From UBA9988 sp964574105 (lineage in GTDB: Bacteria > Patescibacteriota > Minisyncoccia > Phycocordibacterales > UBA9988), in assembly GCA_964574105.1 (NCBI GenBank), contig CAZNKH010000020.1, positions 1 through 10,264 of the forward strand: a DNA stretch of 10,264 nucleotides, read 5' to 3'. The notes under the pieces were generated by a model. That model made no database searches, was not told the DNA's origin, and worked only from the letters and a program-made list of their open reading frames with translations. The position numbers and the translations under genes were made by a program. The number at the start of each line of letters is the position of its first letter. The first letter of the stretch is position 1. Shown here piece after piece: positions 1 to 6,038 of this stretch.

Positions 1-52
1 GGCGGGGTACGAGCGGTAAAATGATGATTTTAAGAATGTGTGTGCCGAGATG

Positions 53-124
53 TGACCTTACGGGGATTCGAACCCCGATTCCTACCGTGAGAGGGTAGTG
101 TCCTGACCATTAGACGATAAGGCC
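53..124 (-). tRNA. tRNA-Glu (anticodon CUC)
   Basis: Read on the minus strand, this 72-base segment folds as a complete cloverleaf. The 7-bp acceptor stem is GGCCTTA with TAAGGTC (118-124 with 54-60), with one G-U pair. The D arm is GTCT/GGAC. The anticodon stem is CTACC/GGTAG around the loop CTCTCAC, and the T arm is CGGGG-TTCGAAT-CCCCG. The anticodon is CTC (complement of 89-91), which reads the glutamate codon GAG. The discriminator base is A, and CCA is not encoded, so CCA must be added after transcription. No intron or mismatch is visible. Identity as Glu follows from the anticodon and the general similarity to bacterial tRNA-Glu. Confidence 0.96.
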
Positions 125-132
125 TCTACTTC

Positions 133-174
133 GCTCTGGATTACATCAGAGCCATGCAGGACAAGCTTCCTGCA
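133..174 (-). other. two adjacent hairpins upstream of tRNA-Glu
   Basis: Two perfect short inverted repeats lie directly upstream of the tRNA. One is GCTCTG/CAGAGC (133-138 with 147-152, 8-base loop). The other is TGCAGGA/TCCTGCA (155-161 with 168-174, 6-base loop). If transcription starts near 174, from the -10 element at 181-186, they would form the 5' leader removed by RNase P. Their role is unknown. They could also be read from the other strand, but no plus-strand promoter is seen before them. Confidence 0.35.
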
Positions 175-180
175 AGATGG

Positions 181-189
181 ATTGTAACA
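181..189 (-). promoter_or_regulatory. candidate extended -10 promoter for tRNA-Glu
   Basis: On the minus strand this reads TGTTACAAT: a TACAAT hexamer, one base off the TATAAT consensus, preceded by the TGn of an extended -10 element. No convincing -35 hexamer is seen at 16-18 bases, which is tolerated for extended -10 promoters. A start near 174 would put about 50 bases of leader before the tRNA. Confidence 0.35.
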
Positions 190-217
190 TACACATCGTA
201 GTGCGTCTACAAAGCTA

Positions 218-245
218 TTGACAAATTCTATTATTAGTGTATACT
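218..245 (+). promoter_or_regulatory. sigma70-type promoter for the unknown membrane protein gene
   Basis: A perfect TTGACA (218-223) is followed after 16 bases by TATACT (240-245, five of six consensus bases). The expected start is near 252, just before the first of four leader hairpins. This is among the best promoter matches in the window and it points at the only plus-strand gene. Confidence 0.75.
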
Positions 246-258
246 GATATAAGTATGT

Positions 259-340
259 ACCTTGAGAATCAAGGTTATCCATGAGGTTCCGACCTCATCC
301 CCTCCTCCGGGAGGGAACACATCCTGCGTTTCCGTACGCA
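259..340 (+). promoter_or_regulatory. structured 5' leader with four tandem stem-loops
   Basis: Between the predicted start (about 252) and the ribosome binding site, nearly every base lies in one of four successive inverted repeats. Hairpin 1 is ACCTTG-AGAAT-CAAGGT (259-275). Hairpin 2 is ATGAGGT-TCCG-ACCTCAT (281-298). Hairpin 3 is CCCTCC-TCCG-GGAGGG (300-315). Hairpin 4 is TGCGT-TTCCGT-ACGCA (325-340). Hairpins 2 and 3 are capped by UCCG, a member of the UNCG tetraloop class. Hairpin 3 has the C-G closing pair that makes this class exceptionally stable, and hairpin 4 carries TCCG inside its loop. The structures end two bases before the Shine-Dalgarno site (343-350) and leave it free. No run of T follows any hairpin, so none looks like an attenuator terminator. 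It may be a protein-binding leader, a stability element or a cis-regulatory RNA. I do not recognise it as a known riboswitch. Confidence 0.6.
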
Positions 341-357
341 CAAGGAGAGGTCTTATT

Positions 358-1167
358 ATGGCAACACAGAAGAGTGCACGAATACAAAAAGTAGAGGGTT
401 TACTCACAGAGTTGAATCGTTTTTCTTTTGGAATGTGGTATCTGATCCTCATGCTTATCGCCTGTTTACTCTTATCAAAGCTCATCTTTCATTTCTTTGA
501 TGTCTCTCACGACTTCCAATTCACTTACATTCTTGCGAGTGCTCTGTGCGGTGTTGCTGTTAGCTGGTACTATTTCTATGGTAGACTACTTATCCTGAGA
601 CATCGTGCCAAGAAGTTATTCCGCTTTGTGAATAGAGGAAATGCGTGGAGAGTGCTCCATCTCGGACATGAGTTAGGGTTTCATCCAGAGAATGGGTATG
701 GGGTCTATCAATCCCCCATATTAAAGAAGTTAGTGGAGCGCTGTCCCGCCAAGGAGTTCGCAGAGTTTCTTTGCTCGCTTCTCTATCTCAAAGCCCTCGA
801 GATCTTGGAAAAGAAAGATGATAATCATAATAAAGAAGATGTCATTGCACAGGCATGTATGCACATTTCCTCTACAGCGATGAAAAAAGGCCTAGCAGAG
901 TGCATTGTCTCACTGTGTGAAAAGTCCTATCACCTTTCTTCACGCAAGTATGTCTCTGAATTTTTGGATGGTCTCTGTTCCTCACGGCACTTGGCACTTG
1001 CCAATAACTTTATTCAAGAGATTAACACTGTTTTGGAAAAAAAGAGAAATACTCGCATTACCCGACTACTTGAGTTAAAGAAATCACGCACGAACATTCA
1101 TATAGAACGGAGAAATACACACGAGCAGAAGTTCTTCAACAAGACAGTCAAATCTCTCATAAAATAA
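358..1167 (+). CDS. unrecognised two-pass membrane protein with helical cytoplasmic tail (269 aa)
   Basis: I do not recognise a family. The start at ATG 358 is favoured by an excellent Shine-Dalgarno site, AGGAGAGG (343-350), seven bases upstream. The frame is open back to a TTG at 262, but that stretch is taken up by leader hairpins. After a basic, polar N-terminus (residues 1-22) come two strongly hydrophobic segments, about 25-47 and 54-75, joined by a short loop. They are followed by the positively charged stretch RHRAKK (81-86). This predicts a membrane hairpin with both ends in the cytoplasm. The remaining ~185 residues look entirely helical, with six cysteines scattered through 110-225 and a very basic C-terminus rich in Arg, Lys and Asn. 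No catalytic motif is visible. It has its own promoter, structured leader and terminator, and runs opposite to the wall-gene operons, so it seems independently regulated. Membrane position is inferred, function unknown. Confidence 0.8.
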   Translation: MATQKSARIQKVEGLLTELNRFSFGMWYLILMLIACLLLSKLIFHFFDVSHDFQFTYILASALCGVAVSWYYFYGRLLILRHRAKKLFRFVNRGNAWRVLHLGHELGFHPENGYGVYQSPILKKLVERCPAKEFAEFLCSLLYLKALEILEKKDDNHNKEDVIAQACMHISSTAMKKGLAECIVSLCEKSYHLSSRKYVSEFLDGLCSSRHLALANNFIQEINTVLEKKRNTRITRLLELKKSRTNIHIERRNTHEQKFFNKTVKSLIK

Positions 1168-1181
1168 TCTTGATTCGCTAG

Positions 1182-1218
1182 AAACCTCATACCGAAGATG
1201 GTATGGGGTTTTTCTTTT
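1182..1218 (+). terminator. intrinsic terminator, possibly bidirectional
   Basis: A 12-bp stem pairs 1182-1193 with 1200-1211 (one T-G wobble) around a 6-base loop. The 3' arm runs into a T-rich tract, 1209-1218. It lies 15 bases after the stop of the plus-strand gene. The minus-strand murF gene ends at 1248, so the same hairpin could stop convergent transcription from that side, although the minus-strand tail (TTTCTAG) is much poorer in T. Confidence 0.85.
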
Positions 1219-1247
1219 ATTTTACCTACGGCTTGTATACGACGCAG

Positions 1248-2540
1248 TTAGCGTTTCTTCCACTCCTTCTCTTGTCGCACTAAAAGCTCTGGAGCGCGCT
1301 CTGGTTCTGCCATAATTTCAACAATCGTACGCTCCATCCGCACATACTGTGATCCCTTTACCAATATGAGATCTCCCTCTTGTAATTCATGTTCCAACGC
1401 TCTTCCTGCTGCAGCCGATTCATCAAATGTCTTTATCTTTTCTGCTTTCATTCCTGCTTCTCTGGCTCCCTCGCCAATAAACTTTGCTCGCGTTCCAACG
1501 AGATAAAGTAAATCCACAATGCGTGCCGCCTTCTTACCTACTTCTCTGTGTGCATCGGGTGCGTAGATGCCAAGCTCCATCATATCGCCAAGCACTGCGA
1601 TCTTTCTTCCTTTCACCGTCATTGACAGTAGAGTGTCTAATGCTGCAAGTACCGCAATAGGCGAAGCGTTGTATGAGTCATCTAGGATGAGTGTCTTTTT
1701 CTCCCCATCAATCAGGCGCAATCGTCCTGGGGCGGGCATAAGCATACTCAAGGCCTCTATACAGGCAATCGGATTAATATCTGCAACAAGTCCTACCGCG
1801 ATTCCCGCGAGGGCGGAACTAATACCGTGGGAGCCAAACACATTCTTGAGACGCAATGGCATACTCTTACCTCGATAATCAATTTTACACGCAATGCCAA
1901 CCGGTCTATCGTTCTCGTACATAATCTGAGGGGTTGAAGCGCGGAGCATTACACCTTCCGCAAATCCGTAACTCACTACAGTACCCTTGTGTGCGGATCC
2001 TATAATTTTTACCTTATCGTCATCCGCGTTTATGATGAGCGTTCCATCAGGAGAGAGTGCGTGCGCAAGCCCGGCTTTTTCATACGCAACATCTCTCGGC
2101 GTGGCAAAGTGCTCTACATGTACTGGAATCTCTCCAATACGGGTAATAACTGCGATATCCGGCTTCACAAAACGAGTGATGCGCCTAATGTCACCTGGTC
2201 TATCTGCTCCAACTTCCAGCACGAGCCACTCAGGGTACGAAATTCGTGCTCCGTAGGCGCGAGAGAATGCACGGAATATGTTAATTGCCCAGCCGAAGGG
2301 ATTTCTCCACGCATTTTCAAGGTCTAGAATAGTAAGAGGCACTCCCAGCTCACTGTTAAAGCTTTTTTGACTCGCGCGTACACGATACTCAGCTCCAAGT
2401 ATGGCCGCGATAACATCCTTGGTAGATGTCTTTCCCACACTTCCCGTTACTGCCACGATACTGGGTGTATAGCGAGCAAGCACTCGCCTTGAACAGTGAG
2501 TGAGTATGCTTACAACAAGTTTTTTCCCTAAAGCTCTCAT
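1248..2540 (-). CDS. murF: UDP-N-acetylmuramoyl-tripeptide--D-alanyl-D-alanine ligase (MurF)
   Basis: Adds D-Ala-D-Ala to UDP-MurNAc-tripeptide in the cytoplasm with ATP, completing the pentapeptide precursor of peptidoglycan. With a start at ATG 2540 it is 430 residues, near the family norm of ~450. The Mur ligase P-loop TGSVGKTST sits at about 32-40. It is followed by FNSELGVPLTIL (61-72), the acidic EVGADRPGD (109-117), NADDD (171-175), the MurF signature DDSYNASP (287-294), GDMMELG (318-324) and the C-terminal LVKGS (393-397). The classical N-terminal uridine-binding domain before the P-loop is very short, as seen in other CPR MurF proteins from memory. ATG 2540 begins one base after the ftsI stop. 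A GTG at 2606 would add 22 residues but overlap ftsI by 65 bases. Neither has a Shine-Dalgarno site, so translation is probably coupled to ftsI. It is the last gene of this cluster. Confidence 0.95.
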   Translation of the reverse strand: MRALGKKLVVSILTHCSRRVLARYTPSIVAVTGSVGKTSTKDVIAAILGAEYRVRASQKSFNSELGVPLTILDLENAWRNPFGWAINIFRAFSRAYGARISYPEWLVLEVGADRPGDIRRITRFVKPDIAVITRIGEIPVHVEHFATPRDVAYEKAGLAHALSPDGTLIINADDDKVKIIGSAHKGTVVSYGFAEGVMLRASTPQIMYENDRPVGIACKIDYRGKSMPLRLKNVFGSHGISSALAGIAVGLVADINPIACIEALSMLMPAPGRLRLIDGEKKTLILDDSYNASPIAVLAALDTLLSMTVKGRKIAVLGDMMELGIYAPDAHREVGKKAARIVDLLYLVGTRAKFIGEGAREAGMKAEKIKTFDESAAAGRALEHELQEGDLILVKGSQYVRMERTIVEIMAEPERAPELLVRQEKEWKKR

Positions 2541-2541
2541 A

Positions 2542-4248
2542 CTATCTATCAGGTGGGATGCGATAATAGTTGATAAGGAATTTTGTAAGTCCCATAAAGG
2601 GATCACTTAAGGTCTCTGAAGCATAGCGTGCTCCCTGTGGGTTTAGAACATAGAGAAAAATAATAAACTGAGGATTATAGGCAGGGAAGTAACCAAAAAA
2701 TGAGTGCAAGTAGCGATCTTCGTAGTAGCCGCCACTATTTTTTGAAACTTGTGCGGTTCCCGTCTTTGCCGCAATGCTGTAGTGCTCCATCTTGTATTTT
2801 CCACCGCCGAGCGCTTTGTCAAACACAGTCACGAGCATCCGCGTTATTTCCTCACTCGTCTCTGGTTTAATCACTCGTCGCAGTATGACTGGTTTTATTC
2901 TTTCTGCAAGGAGCGTTTTATACTTTATTTCTTGTACTACATAAGGTCGTACCACCACTCCACCATTCCCCAAGGAGGCAAGTGCGCGTGTCATTGCCAG
3001 TGGAGTAAGAGCAATTCCCTGTCCAAAAGATGCCGTAGCGTATTCCACATCTCGGGTACTTTCAAGATTATCAGTAAGCCCAATGACCTCATCAGGTAAA
3101 TCAATTCCTGTTTTTTCTCCAAATCCATACGCACGCATATATGTGCGAAAGCGGTCTCGTCCTAATTTTTGCATAGCAAACACAGCACCGGTATTGAGCG
3201 AGTTGTTGAGTACCTCTTGCATCGGCACCACCCCCCTCCCCTTCTTATCAAAGTTTTCAATTCGTGCGTTATCTACAATGACATAGCCCTTGTCGTGATA
3301 GGTTGTTCCACTGGTCACTACACCCGCATCAAGCGCGGCTGCCATAGTAAGTGGCTTTACAATAGAGCCCATCTCGTACACTTTCTCCACTAGTGGATTT
3401 TGAAGTACTGTGAGGTCAGCTTTTTTCTCTCCGGGATCAAAAGATGGCAACGCCGCCATTGCGCGCAGTGCTCCAGTGGATGGCTCCATCACTATAATCC
3501 CCACCTCTTCTGCACCATAGGTCTTCATCAGTTCTTGTGCCGCCTTTTCAGCCGTATCTTGTACCACTGGTTCTATAGTGAGATAGATGTCTCCTTCATG
3601 GGCAGAACTTTTATCTAAAGTATCCCCCAATTCGCTGAATAGTTCAGCAAAAAAGTTGATGTTTTCTTTTGTCCTGTTTCTTCCCAATATCTGTTCATAG
3701 ACTTTCTCTAATCCATAGCGGCCTGAAAAATCATTCCCGTCATACCCAACAAAGCCTATAGTGTGCGCGGCGAGCGTTCCGCTGGGATAACTGCGCCATC
3801 GTTGCGCCGAGAGACTAATCCCAGGAATTTCTTCCGCCTCTAGTTTTGTCGCAATGCTTGGATCAAGACGAGTCAAGAGCTCCTCATATGGATCATTTCT
3901 CTTGGCAAGTTTTGTCAAAAAATCTTTCTTATCTATCTGTACAAAGCGTGAGAGTTCCGTGTAGAGTTCTTCTTCTTTCCCCTCTGCTACTTGTGTGGGA
4001 TGTACTGCGAGTGTATAGCCGTAACTTAAGCTCGCGGCGGCGATAGGAGCTCCTTCACGCGGGCTTAAATAAATATTTCCTCTATTAAATGAGCTTCCTG
4101 CTTTACCCTTATACTGTTGTATCGCTTTCTCTTCATATTCACTCCCATGCACAATTTGTACAAAAAAAAGGCGTACCACAATGAGGAGTGCGCCGAACAC
4201 AAATGCGCCTGAAATACTGCGGATGCGGTATGTTGTGCTATTCGTCAT
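2542..4248 (-). CDS. ftsI: FtsI-type peptidoglycan transpeptidase (class B penicillin-binding protein)
   Basis: Septal D,D-transpeptidase that cross-links peptidoglycan outside the cytoplasmic membrane as part of the divisome. The 568-residue protein has a short cytoplasmic N-terminus, one membrane anchor at about 14-31, a pedestal/dimerisation region to ~220 and a C-terminal transpeptidase domain. All three penicillin-binding motifs are present: SIVK at 295-298 (acyl-enzyme Ser295), SLN at 350-352 and KTG at 495-497. GQGIALTPLAM (409-419) is also typical. No PASTA domains follow. The length matches FtsI (~580). The other class B enzyme in this window lies beside mreC/mreD, so position between ftsL and murF identifies this one as the septal enzyme. 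ATG 4248 overlaps the end of ftsL by 11 bases and has no Shine-Dalgarno site, suggesting translational coupling. Confidence 0.95.
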   Translation of the reverse strand: MTNSTTYRIRSISGAFVFGALLIVVRLFFVQIVHGSEYEEKAIQQYKGKAGSSFNRGNIYLSPREGAPIAAASLSYGYTLAVHPTQVAEGKEEELYTELSRFVQIDKKDFLTKLAKRNDPYEELLTRLDPSIATKLEAEEIPGISLSAQRWRSYPSGTLAAHTIGFVGYDGNDFSGRYGLEKVYEQILGRNRTKENINFFAELFSELGDTLDKSSAHEGDIYLTIEPVVQDTAEKAAQELMKTYGAEEVGIIVMEPSTGALRAMAALPSFDPGEKKADLTVLQNPLVEKVYEMGSIVKPLTMAAALDAGVVTSGTTYHDKGYVIVDNARIENFDKKGRGVVPMQEVLNNSLNTGAVFAMQKLGRDRFRTYMRAYGFGEKTGIDLPDEVIGLTDNLESTRDVEYATASFGQGIALTPLAMTRALASLGNGGVVVRPYVVQEIKYKTLLAERIKPVILRRVIKPETSEEITRMLVTVFDKALGGGKYKMEHYSIAAKTGTAQVSKNSGGYYEDRYLHSFFGYFPAYNPQFIIFLYVLNPQGARYASETLSDPFMGLTKFLINYYRIPPDR

Positions 4249-4564
4249 GGGTGCTCGCGAGTCCGACTCGTTCTTCGCCTATATTGCGTTCATAGGCAAA
4301 GGTCGTTTTCTCTGAGACATCTACGAGACCAATTTCATGAGCCTTTTCTAAGGTTATAGATCCGATAGCTTGCAAGTACGCTTCTTCCAAAGAAACAATC
4401 TCACCTTCAAGTGCTGCACTTTCATAGAGCGCGGTTCTGCGCTCTACCACATTCATGATGGACTGTTGGATGAGGTACACATAAGATCCAGCAAGAAAAA
4501 GGAATATGAGAGATAGTGTCCAAAAGAATTTTCCCTCAAGTTCCTGTGTTTTGTATGTGTACAT
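4238..4564 (-). CDS. ftsL: FtsL-like cell division protein
   Basis: A 108-residue bitopic membrane protein: a short polar N-terminus, one hydrophobic segment (about 13-32), then a helical, Glu-rich extracytoplasmic part (about 33-80) likely to form a short coiled coil. The piece at 70-85, with LEKAHEIGLVD, resembles the end of FtsL/DivIC domains where the helix meets a small folded tail. FtsL bridges FtsB/DivIC and the FtsW-FtsI synthase and has little sequence conservation. The call rests on size, topology and position between rsmH and ftsI, the standard dcw slot. ATG 4564 lies four bases after the rsmH stop and lacks a Shine-Dalgarno site. A remote FtsB/DivIC-type relative is the main alternative. 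Confidence 0.8.
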   Translation of the reverse strand: MYTYKTQELEGKFFWTLSLIFLFLAGSYVYLIQQSIMNVVERRTALYESAALEGEIVSLEEAYLQAIGSITLEKAHEIGLVDVSEKTTFAYERNIGEERVGLASTHDE

Positions 4565-4568
4565 AGTG

Positions 4569-5450
4569 TTACTGCTTTTTAAAAATAAATAATTGTGCGC
4601 TTCTTGCGCGAGGATTTCTGCGGATTTCTTCTTCGCTTGGGTGAATAGATTTCTTACTCACGCGATAGAGTATCTTTCCCGCTTCTCCTTTGATAAAGGA
4701 TTTAATTCGTCGCACCTCCCCCCCGTGAAAGGTGATAACTGCGAGTCTTCCTCCACTTCTTAAGAGTTCAATGGCTCCTTGTAGTCCCTCATCAAGAGCT
4801 GAGTATTCATCATTGACCGCTATACGGAGTGCTTGGAATGTTTTTGTAGCCGGATGCACTCTCCTCTTTCTGTACCAGAAGGGTACTGCCACTTCAACAA
4901 TGTTTGCAAGTGCCTTACTTGTTGTGATTGGAGCTTCTAATCTTGCTGTTACAATTGCTTTGGCGATTCTTCGAGAAAAGTGCTCTTCTCCATACCCATA
5001 GAGGATGGCGGCGATTTTTTCTTCAGAGAGCATGGCGAGTAGGTCGACTGCGCTTAATGCCCCCTCCTGATTCATTGTCATTAGGAGCGGTTCATCTCGT
5101 AAGAAAGAGAAGCCTCTCCCTGACTCTTCTATCTGCTCTGAACTCATTCCCAGATCAAAAAGAGCTCCATCTAAGTGTGTAATCCCCTCTCCTTTTAAGA
5201 GTGCGACGAGGTTTCTGAAATTGCCATGAATGAATAGCTTTTTACCTGGCAATTCCAGAAGACGCGTCTTACTTCGTTCAAGCGCATCCGCGTCTTGATC
5301 AAGAGCAACGAGCGTTCCTGTTTCTCCCAATTGAGCAAGTAGTGCTTCTGCGTGCCCACCACTTCCCAGTGTGGCATCAAGAAAGGTTTCTCCTTTTTGT
5401 GGTGAGAGACCGTCAATGACCTCTTGTAAAAGAACTGGTATATGTCTCAT
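4569..5450 (-). CDS. rsmH: 16S rRNA (cytosine(1402)-N(4))-methyltransferase RsmH (MraW)
   Basis: SAM-dependent methyltransferase that N4-methylates C1402 in the decoding centre of 16S rRNA. The 293 residues are slightly shorter than the usual ~310. Numbered from ATG 5450, landmarks are the N-terminal HIPVLLQEVI, the SAM loop DATLGSGGHAEALL (25-38), acidic D51, NFR (77-79), DLGMSS (99-104), RGFSF (112-116), HPATKTFQALRIAVNDE (199-215) and the closing NPRARSAQL (279-287). One oddity is that the normally well-conserved SFHSLEDR-type motif reads TFHGGEVRR (240-248). The start is either ATG 5450, sharing one base with the mraZ stop (TGATG), or GTG 5453 with a 4-base overlap. MRHIPVLL matches family N-termini, so ATG is preferred. 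Confidence 0.95.
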   Translation of the reverse strand: MRHIPVLLQEVIDGLSPQKGETFLDATLGSGGHAEALLAQLGETGTLVALDQDADALERSKTRLLELPGKKLFIHGNFRNLVALLKGEGITHLDGALFDLGMSSEQIEESGRGFSFLRDEPLLMTMNQEGALSAVDLLAMLSEEKIAAILYGYGEEHFSRRIAKAIVTARLEAPITTSKALANIVEVAVPFWYRKRRVHPATKTFQALRIAVNDEYSALDEGLQGAIELLRSGGRLAVITFHGGEVRRIKSFIKGEAGKILYRVSKKSIHPSEEEIRRNPRARSAQLFIFKKQ

Positions 5451-5884
5451 CACAAGATTCCCGTATCACCAAGTTTCTCTGCGAGTACATCGGCTTCTTT
5501 CTCTATCCTTCCGCGATACTCGCGCCAGCGTTTCTCGTCCCATACTTCTACATGATCTTGCAGTCCTGCGATAACAACTTTACTCTTGAGGTCTGCAAAT
5601 TCTTTGAGAAAGTCCGGGATGAGGATACGACCAAGAGAATCTAGCTCCGTCTCTACAGCTCCTGCGAATATAAATCGGATGAAGCTTCGTGAGTCTGCAG
5701 TTCCAATGGGGAGCGATGCAATCTTCTCAGAGAGCTTCTGCCATGCGTCCTGAGGGTATACCGTAAGGCATGCATCCAGTCCGCGCGTCACAATCATTTT
5801 TCTTCCCAATTGTTTTCGAAACTTTGCTGGCACAGCGACACGCTTTTTATCATCAAGTGTGTGCGTGTATTCGCCGATAAGCAT
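5450..5884 (-). CDS. mraZ: transcriptional regulator MraZ
   Basis: DNA-binding regulator of the dcw cluster, normally repressing its own operon, and found as a ring-shaped oligomer in the family. At 144 residues it is almost exactly the usual length (~143-152). It shows both halves of the tandem AbrB-like fold: LIGEYTHTLDDKKRVAVPAKFR at 2-23, with basic DNA-contact residues, and the second repeat ELDSLGRILIP at 80-90. In the first repeat the commonly seen DxKGR reads DDKKR. The frame is open upstream to 5932, but MLIGEY at 5884 matches the family N-terminus. No Shine-Dalgarno site precedes it. Instead a TATAAA lies seven bases before the ATG. GTGG repeats just upstream (5892-5963) look like its own operator. 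It is first in an operon with rsmH, ftsL, ftsI and murF. Confidence 0.95.
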   Translation of the reverse strand: MLIGEYTHTLDDKKRVAVPAKFRKQLGRKMIVTRGLDACLTVYPQDAWQKLSEKIASLPIGTADSRSFIRFIFAGAVETELDSLGRILIPDFLKEFADLKSKVVIAGLQDHVEVWDEKRWREYRGRIEKEADVLAEKLGDTGIL

Positions 5885-5893
5885 TGTGTTTTT

Positions 5894-5963
5894 TATACCA
5901 CTTTCTACCACTACATTTATAATGTATTCCACTTTCTCCCACTATGCAATACCACTTATCCAC
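5894..5963 (-). promoter_or_regulatory. mraZ promoter region with repeated GTGG boxes (probable MraZ operator)
   Basis: On the minus strand six GTGG motifs occur at 5960-5963, 5952-5955, 5939-5942, 5929-5932, 5908-5911 and 5898-5901. The last four form a 19-base imperfect direct repeat, AGTGGGAGAAAGTGGAATA (5925-5943) and AGTGGTAGAAAGTGGTATA (5894-5912). The copies differ at two positions and are offset by 31 bases. Box spacings of 10, 21 and 10 bases put these four boxes on one helix face. Repeated TGGGN or AAAGTG elements upstream of mraZ are the known MraZ targets in Escherichia coli and Mollicutes, so autoregulation is a strong inference. Core promoter elements are unclear. Candidates are TTGCAT (5944-5949) with TACATT (5921-5926) at 17 bases, or the TATAAA sequences at 5916-5921 and 5892-5897. 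The last would give a nearly leaderless mRNA. Confidence 0.7.
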
Positions 5964-5970
5964 AATGAGA

Positions 5971-6005
5971 AAGGCACTCGTCCTTTAGGGGGAGACGAGT
6001 GCCTT
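5971..6005 (-). terminator. strong 12-bp hairpin, probable terminator of the greA-lysS-small ORF unit
   Basis: AAGGCACTCGTC (5971-5982) pairs perfectly with GACGAGTGCCTT (5994-6005) around an 11-base loop. Read on the minus strand the stem is followed by TTTCTCATT, a moderate T tract, and then the GTGG boxes of the mraZ promoter. Its position, after the genes ending at 6025-6229 and before the mraZ promoter, is where a terminator is expected. On the plus strand the tail is G-rich, so it would not terminate in that direction. Confidence 0.55.
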
Positions 6006-6011
6006 GGGTGA

Positions 6012-6038
6012 GTCTCGCGACTGGTTAAGTCGCGAGAC
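6012..6038 (-). other. 10-bp GC-rich hairpin overlapping the small ORF stop codon
   Basis: GTCTCGCGAC (6012-6021) pairs perfectly with GTCGCGAGAC (6029-6038) around a 7-base loop. On the minus strand the TAA stop of the candidate small ORF (6025-6027) falls inside the loop. It lies six bases from the next hairpin (5971-6005). It has no T tract of its own, so it may instead protect the transcript 3' end or be part of a structured RNA. Confidence 0.5.

Noticed and set aside
17..32. TAAAAT-GATG-ATTTTA inverted repeat beyond the tRNA 3' end as a terminator
   Set aside because: The stem contains only A-T pairs and no T tract follows in the tRNA direction, so it is too weak to call.
262..357. N-terminal extension of the plus-strand gene from TTG 262
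   Set aside because: The frame is open, but the stretch consists of leader hairpins and a strong Shine-Dalgarno site is placed exactly for ATG 358.
281..394. Leader peptide frame starting at ATG 281 and running past the start of the main gene
   Set aside because: The ATG lies inside hairpin 2, has no Shine-Dalgarno site, and the 37-codon product (MRFRPHPLL...) shows no regulatory codon run. It is most likely a by-product of the hairpin sequence.
2541..2606. MurF start at GTG 2606
   Set aside because: It would overlap ftsI by 65 bases and use GTG with no Shine-Dalgarno site. ATG 2540 begins one base after the ftsI stop, and the P-loop already lies ~32 residues in.
2749..3618. Several plus-strand open frames opposite ftsI, and similar ones opposite murF, rsmH, lysS and greA
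   Set aside because: They are antisense shadows of well-supported genes, without ribosome binding sites, promoters or recognisable protein features.
5885..5932. MraZ extended upstream to 5932
   Set aside because: The extra residues are not MraZ-like and would overlie the GTGG repeat array. MLIGEY at 5884 matches family N-termini.
5894..6038. The repeats and hairpins near mraZ as a CRISPR array or mobile element end
   Set aside because: The repeats are short, only two copies, with unequal spacing, and no cas or transposase gene is near. They fit an operator and transcript hairpins better.
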